Shown here piece after piece: positions 8,037-16,213 of a DNA stretch of 64,000 nucleotides. The stretch lies in assembly GCA_038251405.1 (NCBI GenBank), contig JBBSBH010000015.1:1-64000 (forward strand), in the 5' to 3' direction. Every line of letters starts with the position of its first letter. The first letter of the stretch is position 1. The notes under the pieces are model-generated. The model saw only the letters and a list, made by a program, of their open reading frames with translations, had not been told where the DNA came from and did not search any database. The translations under genes were made by a program, and so were the position numbers. This stretch comes from JADJLQ01 sp038251405. GTDB lineage: Bacteria; Bacteroidota; Bacteroidia; Chitinophagales; Saprospiraceae.

Positions 8037-8065
8037 ATCTTCTAGTAACTAAATGATTGGACAGG

Positions 8066-8122
8066 ACACTTACTATAAATTAAATTCCTTGTCCTCTTTT
8101 GCAAATTCATCGATTTATCTGA
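8066..8122 (+). promoter_or_regulatory. Shared promoter boxes of LRR protein 1
   Basis: ACACTTACTATAAATTAAAT at 8066 and CATCGATTTATCTGATGACC around 8111-8125 match the boxes upstream of the LRR2 and crp-like genes at nearly fixed spacing. The second box is itself partly palindromic (TCATC...GATGA). Confidence 0.5.
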
Positions 8123-8209
8123 TGACCAGGTAAATGGGCTGAGGAATCATTTTATATCTAAAAACAATCAATTATTTCATTTATTCCTAAAAAATTAAAC
8201 TAAATTATT

Positions 8210-11209
8210 ATGGGACCTAAAATTTTTACCTTTTTAAATTTGAACAATGTAAGAAAGATAATATCGTACTTACATTACTTACTTTTTGTAACCTTGATCA
8301 TCTGTTTACACCCTTTCTCTATTTCTGGCAGTACTCCACCTTCAAACCACCGGATCTTTTCAAAATCTATTTGCTATAAGACAGAATCGTCACCAACCAA
8401 GATGATTCAAGAGTCAACTGTAAATTACTTTTTGCCAAATAATCTTACTGACTCGTTGGCTTTGGTAGACCTTTATAATGCTACGGATGGGGCGAATTGG
8501 ACGAATAATACGGGATGGTTGACAGACCCTATTTTAAGTAATTGGTATGGAGTAGGTATTAATGGGGATGGCAGAGTAGTCAGTATTAACCTTACAAACA
8601 ATAATCTCATAGGAATCATACCCGCAAGCATAGGCAACATTTCTAATTTGATGGAACTATGGTTAAACGAAAATCAATTAACTGGCTCCATTCCAAGTTC
8701 AATAGGTAATTTAACTCACTTAATTACTTTATGGTTAAACGAAAATCAATTAACTGCTAGCTTTCCTTCCTTTTTACAAAATTTAACCGCACTTCAAAAT
8801 TTGGGATTAGCGTACAATCAAATCACTGGTCCAATCCCTGCATTTATTGGAAGTCTAATTCATTTGCAATACTTAGATTTTTTCGGACTTCCTCTTGGCG
8901 GTAATATACCAACCGAGCTTGGTAACCTAACTGAGCTGGTTTCTTTAGGATTAAGTGCTTGTCAACTTACGGGTAGTATCCCAACCAGTCTAGGTAATTT
9001 AGTAAGTTTACAAACACTAATTTTACAAGGCAATAACCTGACAGGGTGCTTCCCATCTTCTTTACATTCATTATGCAATCACCTCACCTATTATAATTTA
9101 AGTGGTAATATAAGCTTACCTGGTGGCGGAGATTTTTCCTCTTTTTGTGCAGATAGTACTGGTAAATGCACCCCATGTGATAATAGTCATCCTGACTATG
9201 CGGCTTTAGTGGATTTATACAACTCTACAAATGGAAATACTTGGGCCAATAATACAGGTTGGTTAGTCAATTGTAATGTATGTACATGGAATGGAGTACA
9301 CTGTGATGAGAATAATCGAGTGTACTATTTATATCTTCCCAATAATAATCTATCAGGAACCTTACCTTCATCAATAGGCAATTTTTCTAGCCTTAAATAT
9401 CTATACCTAGGTGGAGTAAGCAGTACCCAAAACCACATAAGCGGAATTATTCCAGCTTCAATTGGGAATTTATCAAATTTGGAAGTATTGGAACTTGGAG
9501 GAAATCAATTTTCAGGATCTATACCTTCATCAATAAGTAATCTTTCTAATCTAACTGAGTTAGGCCTCAATATTAATCAGTTAACAGGTAACATTCCTTC
9601 GGGCATCGGAAATTTATTAAACCTTGAAAATTTATCATTTTCGGAAAATCAACTTTCAGGTACCATTCCTACTTCATTATTTAATCTATCTCATTTAACT
9701 TGGTTAGCGCTTAATAATAATCAATTAATAGGTAGCATTCCTTCGGGCATTGGAAATCTCTCTAATTTACAATATTTAGCCCTTTCAGATAATCAACTTT
9801 CTGGATCCATTCCCTCTTCAATTGGTAATTTATCTAATCTATTTCAGCTAGAATTTCAAAACAATCTATTAACTGGTTGTTTTCCACATTCATTGCATTC
9901 ACTTTGCAATATTTATTATGATTTTACAGGAAATGTTGGCTTACCCGGTGGAGGAGATTTTGATGCATTCTGTTCGAATAATGCGGGAGAATGCAATTCA
10001 TGTCCATCACCACTTGCTCCTACATTTTCACTAATTCAGCCAACTTGCACCATTGCCACTGGGACAATCACTGTTGTGAAAAATACAACTTCGGATTCAG
10101 TAAGCTTTAATGATGGAATTACTTACCAATTTTCAAATTTTAAATCTGGTTTGGCTCTCGGCAACTATTCATTAAAACTCAAAAGCATTGCAGGTTGCAT
10201 TTCCAATTCTATCAATGCGACATTAAATTCTCCAACGTTAGGAGTTACCATTAACAATCTTGACACTGTTTATTCAAAATCTGATCCTATCATTACTTTG
10301 ACAGGCACGCCAGGTGGTGGCACTTTTTACATCGATAACATTAAATTGGCACTTAACAGTTTTTCTCCAATACTATTGACAGTAGGCTATCATACTGTTT
10401 TGTATAAAGTGATACAAGGAAATTGTACTATTTCTGTAAGTAAACAATTCAGGGTTAAACAAGCCAACATTCCTTCTGATCCCGGTGATTGCTTTAATAT
10501 TCAAAACTATACACTATTTGGTTCAGGCAAAGTAGCAGGCTTACAAGGCAATACAGTAGTACAACAAACCAGTATGGCTACATCGACTCAAACCTGGGTT
10601 TTAGAATCATTCAATGGATACAAAAGATTTAAGAATAAAACAAGTGGCCTCTATCTAAGGGTGTCGAATGGCAATCTTGTCCAGGCTAGCTATACCTCTC
10701 CCGCATCAGATTGGTCTATCTCCACAAATACGTTTATCGGAGCTTCAAATATTATCAGCCGCTCAAACCATAAATATTTGACTGCAAGTAAAACTAATTC
10801 ATCGTATTCATTATCATCACAGAATCTACTTGGCTTACAATTCTTTAAGTTTACTCCGTCCAATTGCTCTGAATCTCAACCATTGATCATTATCCCCAAT
10901 AACCTGACTTCAAATCTTGCATTTAAATCGAGTAAGGCACTGCTATCAACAGATATTGAAATTTACCCTAATCCAAACACAGGAAGGTTTACGTTACAAG
11001 TAAATGATTTGGATAGTCAAGCAGAAAGCCTACTTACAATTTATGATCCATTTGGCAGAAAAGTATGGTCTAAGAAATTAGCTGGAAACGATCAAAATAC
11101 TAAAATAAATCTGGACCTTTCTGGCCAACAAATCTCGACAGGTCTTTACCTAATTCAGTTAAAATCGGGCAATACTTTTACCGAAAAGAAATTCATTATT
11201 CAAAAATAA
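8210..11209 (+). CDS. Secreted LRR protein with two LRR units, beta-trefoil-like domain and T9SS tail
   Basis: A 999-residue surface or secreted protein. After a hydrophobic export region (about 15-45) come two copies of one module. Each has an N-cap (VDLYNATDGANWTNNTGW at about 82; a second at about 330), plant-type LRRs of the form NxLxGxIPxxIGNLxxL, and a cysteine-containing C-cap (GCFPSSLHSLCN then LPGGGDF then FC). A SprB-like/Ig-like segment (about 600-755), a ricin-like beta-trefoil region (about 758-890, QTWVLESFNGYKRFKNKTSG), and a T9SS C-terminal domain (about 915-999, IYPNPNTGRFTLQV) follow. Likely an adhesin or binding protein. Its promoter carries the locus palindrome. Confidence 0.88.
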   Translation: MGPKIFTFLNLNNVRKIISYLHYLLFVTLIICLHPFSISGSTPPSNHRIFSKSICYKTESSPTKMIQESTVNYFLPNNLTDSLALVDLYNATDGANWTNNTGWLTDPILSNWYGVGINGDGRVVSINLTNNNLIGIIPASIGNISNLMELWLNENQLTGSIPSSIGNLTHLITLWLNENQLTASFPSFLQNLTALQNLGLAYNQITGPIPAFIGSLIHLQYLDFFGLPLGGNIPTELGNLTELVSLGLSACQLTGSIPTSLGNLVSLQTLILQGNNLTGCFPSSLHSLCNHLTYYNLSGNISLPGGGDFSSFCADSTGKCTPCDNSHPDYAALVDLYNSTNGNTWANNTGWLVNCNVCTWNGVHCDENNRVYYLYLPNNNLSGTLPSSIGNFSSLKYLYLGGVSSTQNHISGIIPASIGNLSNLEVLELGGNQFSGSIPSSISNLSNLTELGLNINQLTGNIPSGIGNLLNLENLSFSENQLSGTIPTSLFNLSHLTWLALNNNQLIGSIPSGIGNLSNLQYLALSDNQLSGSIPSSIGNLSNLFQLEFQNNLLTGCFPHSLHSLCNIYYDFTGNVGLPGGGDFDAFCSNNAGECNSCPSPLAPTFSLIQPTCTIATGTITVVKNTTSDSVSFNDGITYQFSNFKSGLALGNYSLKLKSIAGCISNSINATLNSPTLGVTINNLDTVYSKSDPIITLTGTPGGGTFYIDNIKLALNSFSPILLTVGYHTVLYKVIQGNCTISVSKQFRVKQANIPSDPGDCFNIQNYTLFGSGKVAGLQGNTVVQQTSMATSTQTWVLESFNGYKRFKNKTSGLYLRVSNGNLVQASYTSPASDWSISTNTFIGASNIISRSNHKYLTASKTNSSYSLSSQNLLGLQFFKFTPSNCSESQPLIIIPNNLTSNLAFKSSKALLSTDIEIYPNPNTGRFTLQVNDLDSQAESLLTIYDPFGRKVWSKKLAGNDQNTKINLDLSGQQISTGLYLIQLKSGNTFTEKKFIIQK

Positions 11210-11231
11210 AGCATATAATAAAATGATTAGT

Positions 11232-11266
11232 TCGAGGGCCATGGATGCAAGTTCCATGGCCTTCGA
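11232..11266 (+). terminator. Strong hairpin after LRR protein 1
   Basis: The arms TCGAGGGCCATGGA and TCCATGGCCTTCGA pair over 14 bp with one G-T pair around a 7-nt loop, 22 bp after the stop codon. No long T-run follows, so it may be a weak terminator or an mRNA 3'-end stabiliser. Confidence 0.6.
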
Positions 11267-11388
11267 CTTGTCAACTAAATTTCCTGAAAAAAATTTTATT
11301 GTAGCTATTTCCACAATACATATCAATAAATGAATAAATATGTGCTTTTAAGGTAATGTCTATAAGTGATCGATTGTTTCCAAAATCA

Positions 11389-11408
11389 TGTCACTACAAG
11401 TGGTGACA
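11389..11408. promoter_or_regulatory. 20-bp palindromic operator upstream of LRR protein 2
   Basis: TGTCACTACAAGTGGTGACA has perfect 6-bp outer arms. An ACACT box (11438) starts 30 bp after its end and ATTTATGTGA (11486) starts 78 bp after it, matching the layout at 1051 and 8017. Confidence 0.65.
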
Positions 11409-11437
11409 AACTTTCGGTAACAAAAATATTCGATGCC

Positions 11438-11495
11438 ACACTAATTAATAATCTAATGCTTCATGCACATATTAAATGATCATCAATTTATGTGA
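11438..11495 (+). promoter_or_regulatory. Shared promoter boxes of LRR protein 2
   Basis: ACACTAATTAATAATCTAAT at 11438 and CATCAATTTATGTGATTGAC around 11481-11500 repeat the pair of boxes seen upstream of the crp-like and LRR1 genes. The ATTTATGTGA box is 77 bp before the start codon. Confidence 0.5.
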
Positions 11496-11562
11496 TTGAC
11501 TTGTAAATAAGTGAAGTGAATTATGGATGAATAAAAAATTACTCAATTAAATCTTAAATATC

Positions 11563-13347
11563 ATGAAACTCAATTTTTTCAAAATGCCCCAACTATTATT
11601 TAGGGGTCGTAACTTCCCTCATTTCTTTAGGGTATTTGCAGGTATCTGCCTCTTCTTACCTGCGATGGCATTCATTCCGGATCGAAAGGATCGTGAAATT
11701 AAACCAGGAGTAATTACTTTGAATACTGATTATGTAGATGTAGAATGCTGTGATGAGAATCTTACTCCACCAATGACAGATCGGGAGATATTGATGGACT
11801 TGTATAATGCTACAGATGGACCGCATTGGATACATCAAGAAGGATGGGGGACTGGAAGTGATATCTGTACATGGTATGGGGTAGGGTGTGATTTGAGTAG
11901 AAGGATTACATATTTGGCACTTCAGACAAATAATTTAGTAGGGACACTTTCTGTTTCGCTGGGCAGTTTAATTACTTTGCAATCACTTTCATTATATGGC
12001 AACAAACTTACAGGCTATATTCCTTCGGAAATTGGAAACTTAATTAATTTAAAATATTTATCATTTTTTAATAATCATTTTCAGAATGAAATACCTGCAT
12101 CACTGGGTCAGCTAAGAAACCTGGTTGAATTGAACCTCTCGAACAATCAACTTTCTGGATCAATTCCAACTTCAATTGGAAATTTATCTAACCTGGAAAC
12201 ATTAAATCTATTTGGAAATAGTCTTTCAGGTTCTTTACCAATGGAATTATCTCATTTGAACAATTTGAAAGTTATAACAGTAGGGGAGAATCATTTGACA
12301 GGAGATATTCCAGTAGAAATAGGTAGGCTGAATAATCTTAAAGAACTATTATTAGCTCGAAATAGTTTTAGTGGGCCTATTCCTGATGAAATTGGTAATA
12401 TGTCACATTTAGAAAGATTACTACTTAATGAAAATCAGTTGACTGGAGTCATTCCAAATTCATTAAGTAGACTTTTAAATTTAAAACATTTAATGCTTTT
12501 TAATAATAAGTTAACTGGGACAATTCCTCCTGAACTTGGTCTAATGACGAATCTTTCAGCAATTAATCTAAGAAATAATAGAATGGTCGGTTGTTTCCCA
12601 AATTCTCTTCATTCTTTTTGCAATCAGCTTATACAGTATGATTTCTCCCACAACCCCGGTCTCCCTGGTGGCGGCGATTTCGCATCATTCTGCTTCAATG
12701 GCACAGGTGGTTATCCCTGCGATAGCACCACTCCTCTAATTTCATTGGATTGCGCCACTTGCTCGAATACTGCACAAACGCTTACTAGGGGTAATTGTAC
12801 TATATATAGACAATCCTCAAGTGGACTTTCTTTGAAAGCTATGTTATTAAATAAAGGCTGGCAAGTGTGTGCTGATGCATACACCACTAATGGTCATTAC
12901 TGTTTAGATTGGAAGCCCGTCAATAATTCGATTCAATTCAGAAGATCTGCTATTCTTAATCATATGATGGATAATAATGATGATGATATGAATATGATGC
13001 GTATCATTCCTTCGACATTGTACGATGCATTTGCACCAGGAGAAAATATACTCCACGTAGTTGTCAAAAAAGCAGCTTTAGATGGTTTTCATCCATATGA
13101 TGGCTATAATTATAAATTGTTACCTACAGGTTATTCAATAGGTACAGGTACTTCGTATCATGATTGGGTAAAATTTGAACTGGATAGATACAATATAATT
13201 AATCCTAATGCTACAGAGGCAGAGGCTAACAAATGGTTGCAATGTACGTTTATACCCACATTGAAGACTCATATCAGTACTGCTATCAACAGAAATGTAA
13301 ATATGGAGAGTTACTTTCATATTCAGGAACATATACCCCTGAATTAG
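11563..13347 (+). CDS. LRR protein with unassigned C-terminal domain
   Basis: A 594-residue protein with an N-terminal export signal (about 1-40), an LRR N-cap (LMDLYNATDGPHW at about 75, then CTWYGVGCD), about nine plant-type LRRs (115-345) and the same cysteine C-cap as LRR protein 1 (GCFPNSLHSFCNQ, LPGGGDFASFC). The last ~200 residues (390-594) begin with a cysteine cluster (CATCSNTAQTLTRGNC) and match no family I recognise. There is no T9SS sorting tail, unlike its neighbour. It could be an LRR carrier with an effector-like C-terminus, or the tail may have been lost. It shares its promoter architecture with LRR protein 1. Confidence 0.8.
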   Translation: MKLNFFKMPQLLFRGRNFPHFFRVFAGICLFLPAMAFIPDRKDREIKPGVITLNTDYVDVECCDENLTPPMTDREILMDLYNATDGPHWIHQEGWGTGSDICTWYGVGCDLSRRITYLALQTNNLVGTLSVSLGSLITLQSLSLYGNKLTGYIPSEIGNLINLKYLSFFNNHFQNEIPASLGQLRNLVELNLSNNQLSGSIPTSIGNLSNLETLNLFGNSLSGSLPMELSHLNNLKVITVGENHLTGDIPVEIGRLNNLKELLLARNSFSGPIPDEIGNMSHLERLLLNENQLTGVIPNSLSRLLNLKHLMLFNNKLTGTIPPELGLMTNLSAINLRNNRMVGCFPNSLHSFCNQLIQYDFSHNPGLPGGGDFASFCFNGTGGYPCDSTTPLISLDCATCSNTAQTLTRGNCTIYRQSSSGLSLKAMLLNKGWQVCADAYTTNGHYCLDWKPVNNSIQFRRSAILNHMMDNNDDDMNMMRIIPSTLYDAFAPGENILHVVVKKAALDGFHPYDGYNYKLLPTGYSIGTGTSYHDWVKFELDRYNIINPNATEAEANKWLQCTFIPTLKTHISTAINRNVNMESYFHIQEHIPLN

Positions 13348-13758
13348 AAATATACTTTTCTATTATTTTTTTGAAATTTCATCAATTTATTTGCTGGAGC
13401 AGTAAACGTATTAGATGGATATTTAATACACAAAAAAACAGTTAGTTTTTCCTAAATTACTTAAGGCAATGGAATGATCATTTCATTTCGTTCCTATATA
13501 ACTATTGCAGGCCCTAATTACCAGTAACTGATTAGAAATATTAACTCCATTGAATTTTATACATTTAAAAGTGATTACCAGAAATTTTGGTGGGAGTGAC
13601 ATACTAGCAATATTCGTACACTCTATGTATCGAAATCGAACATTTATCTCGTATTACACTTTTTAACTTACACTAAATCAATATTTTAGAATTCGGTACA
13701 ATTTCTGTGGATTTTCCGATAGATTAAATATATTGATCAAATGTAAATTAGCCTGAAA
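13348..13758. other. 411-bp non-coding stretch before the permease gene
   Basis: Short frames here do not look like genes. TCATCAATTTATTTGC at 13379-13394 partly resembles the ATTTATNTGA box, but no palindrome lies at the expected distance. It presumably contains the promoter of the gene at 13759. Confidence 0.4.
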
Positions 13759-16209
13759 ATGATAAAACATTATTTATTAATAGGTTGGAGAAATCTTTTA
13801 AAAAATCCTGGATACTCTTTTATCAATATCGCAGGACTGGCGCTTGGAATTTCCATATGTATGTTGATCGTATTATTTATCCGTCACGAGCTCAGCTATG
13901 ATGATTTCCATAAAAACGGTGATCGAATCTTTCGGATGGTAGTAGATCGCAAATACCCAGGTCGATCGACATCATATTCTATGATTCCCCAATCATATGG
14001 TGCTGCAGTAAAAGCTGAATGTCCCGAGGTAAATGAAGTAGTCAGAGTGTTCGATTTTCTGGGCGGAACTTCTATCCAATATAAAGTGGGTGAAAAAAAA
14101 TTTGAAGAGAAAAAAGTGCTTTTTGCCGACTCTACATTTTTCAAAATATTTGATCACCTATCTCTCGCAGGTGATTTGAATACTGCATTGAATGCACCAC
14201 ATTCCATAGTGATGACGGAATCTACCGCTGTGAAATATTTCGGCTCCGTGTCAAATGCCATTGGAAAATCTATAGAGCAAGAAGGTCAAAATAATAATCC
14301 TCTCCAAATTAATGCCGTATGTGCCGATTGGCCTGATAATTCACATTTTGATTTTGATATTTTAGTGACTACTGCAGGCGTGCCCGGATTTAAAAGAGAG
14401 AATTATGTGAATTTTGGCGCCCATACTTATATTTTATTGAGCCCAGGTACTTCATTCAATAGAGTTCAGGCCAGGTTTTCAGATATTATTAAAAAATATG
14501 CAGCCGGTAATATTGCTCAGGCTTTTGCTATGCCTTTTGACAATTTTTTCAAAGCTGGAAACGGCTATTTGTACTATTTACAGCCATTAAAAAAAATCCA
14601 CCTAATATCACATTTGGAGGGGGAGCTCAAACCCAATGGAAGCCTGCAAGCCGTATATATATTTGGTGCCATTGCAGTCATCATTTTATTATTAGCGATT
14701 ATTAACTTTATCAATTTATCCACTGCCCGGTCGAGCGAAAGAGCAAAGGAAGTGGGCATCAGAAAAACATTTGGCTCTGAAAAAAAAGCTTTGGTAATTC
14801 AGTTTCTTACGGAGTCATTATTGATAAGTAGTTTTAGCCTGGTTCTTGCATTAGCCATGGTTTATTTCCTGCTACCAGTTTTTGTTCAATTTACCGGTGC
14901 AGGCATTTCTTTCAGCCATTTACTCCAACCTTTCAATATATTTTTATTGATATCGCTAGCCCTGATTACCAGTCTTTTAGCCGGTTTGTATCCTGCTTTT
15001 ATACTTTCTTCCTTCAAACCTATTGCCGTACTAAAAGGAAAGTTTAAAAATTCTGAATATGGAATAATACTTAGGAATGGTCTGGTCATTTTTCAATTTG
15101 CCATATCTGTAATTTTAATCATCTGCACACTGATCGTTAATCAGCAAATGAATTACATGACCGGGAACTCCCTCGGCTTCAACAAAGAACAAACGATAAT
15201 ACTTAAACGCACAGATGTATTAGCCGACAAAACAAATACATTCAAGGACGAAATAAAAGCAATACCCGGTGTATCAAATTTGACTGGAGCATCGGCTTTT
15301 CCTGGTGATGACAATTACTTTGGATTAAGTTGGCGAAAGCAAGGAGATGCCCAACCCATGACGGGTCGAGGCATAATGACAGATGAGGAATATGCCCATA
15401 CATTCGACCTCCAATTGAAAGAGGGCAGATTTTTTTCTAAAGACTTTGGTACTGATTCACTTGCCCTGGTACTCAATGAATCAGCAGTAAAAGAACTTGG
15501 CCTAAAAGAACCTATCGGCTCCACCTTGACTTCTGACGAAGCTTTTTTAAATGGGCCTGATCATCAACAATACTTATATACTGTGGTAGGTGTCATAAAA
15601 GATTATAATTATCAATCATTGCATATTCCAATTACCCCGCTGGTGTTTTCAAATATTTCCAGGTTCAACACTTCTTTTAGTGAGGCGGTAAAATTAGAGC
15701 CTGGCAATATTCAACAAACCTTAAAATTAATTCAACAAAAATGGAATCAATTTTTGCCCGATCGGCCCATTGATTTTGAGTTTCTGGATCAAACCATCGC
15801 ACGACAATATGTGGCTGAAGTTCGCACGCAAAAAATATTTACTTTCTTTTCTTCACTGGCCATTTTCATTGCTTGCATAGGCTTGCTTGGATTAGCCGCT
15901 TACGCTTGTCAACAGAGAATGAAAGAGATAAGTGTGCGCAAAATTTTAGGTGCCTCGACTCCAAATCTCATTGGCTTACTCACTATTAGTTTTCTAAAAT
16001 CTATACTAGTATCTCTGGTAATAGGATTTCCAATAGCCTGGTATATTATGCACCGTTGGCTGCAAGATTTTTCTTATCGAATATCTATTACTCCCTGGAC
16101 TTTTTTACTAGCAGGTGGAATTGCTTTGGGAATTGCTCTACTTACACTTAGTATTCAAACTATAAAAGCTGCTCTTTCCAATCCCATTTCTACATTGAGA
16201 TCAGAATAA
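13759..16209 (+). CDS. MacB/FtsX-type ABC transporter permease
   Basis: An 816-residue membrane protein of the Bacteroidota two-repeat MacB-like permease type. It has an N-terminal helix (about 20-42, INIAGLALGISICMLIVLFI), a periplasmic MacB_PCD domain, an FtsX block with three helices (about 300-425), a further helix and second periplasmic domain (about 435-690), then a second FtsX block (about 690-805) containing RMKEISVRKILGAS. No ATPase is encoded next to it; such permeases usually use a separately encoded MacB/LolD-like ATPase. The substrate is unknown. It ends 4 bp from the convergent alpha-galactosidase gene. Confidence 0.85.
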   Translation: MIKHYLLIGWRNLLKNPGYSFINIAGLALGISICMLIVLFIRHELSYDDFHKNGDRIFRMVVDRKYPGRSTSYSMIPQSYGAAVKAECPEVNEVVRVFDFLGGTSIQYKVGEKKFEEKKVLFADSTFFKIFDHLSLAGDLNTALNAPHSIVMTESTAVKYFGSVSNAIGKSIEQEGQNNNPLQINAVCADWPDNSHFDFDILVTTAGVPGFKRENYVNFGAHTYILLSPGTSFNRVQARFSDIIKKYAAGNIAQAFAMPFDNFFKAGNGYLYYLQPLKKIHLISHLEGELKPNGSLQAVYIFGAIAVIILLLAIINFINLSTARSSERAKEVGIRKTFGSEKKALVIQFLTESLLISSFSLVLALAMVYFLLPVFVQFTGAGISFSHLLQPFNIFLLISLALITSLLAGLYPAFILSSFKPIAVLKGKFKNSEYGIILRNGLVIFQFAISVILIICTLIVNQQMNYMTGNSLGFNKEQTIILKRTDVLADKTNTFKDEIKAIPGVSNLTGASAFPGDDNYFGLSWRKQGDAQPMTGRGIMTDEEYAHTFDLQLKEGRFFSKDFGTDSLALVLNESAVKELGLKEPIGSTLTSDEAFLNGPDHQQYLYTVVGVIKDYNYQSLHIPITPLVFSNISRFNTSFSEAVKLEPGNIQQTLKLIQQKWNQFLPDRPIDFEFLDQTIARQYVAEVRTQKIFTFFSSLAIFIACIGLLGLAAYACQQRMKEISVRKILGASTPNLIGLLTISFLKSILVSLVIGFPIAWYIMHRWLQDFSYRISITPWTFLLAGGIALGIALLTLSIQTIKAALSNPISTLRSE

Positions 16210-16213
16210 AAAC

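Noticed and set aside
13379..13394. A third ATTTAT box (ATCAATTTATTTGC) after LRR protein 2
   Set aside because: No palindrome or ACACT box lies at the conserved distance and no LRR gene follows, so it was not counted in the regulon.
2846..13705. A 15-bp near-match ATTCGGTAMAATTTC upstream of both the sensor kinase (2846) and the MacB-like permease (13691)
   Set aside because: One 14/15 match at very different distances from the start codons is within chance for AT-rich DNA and has no spacing partner.
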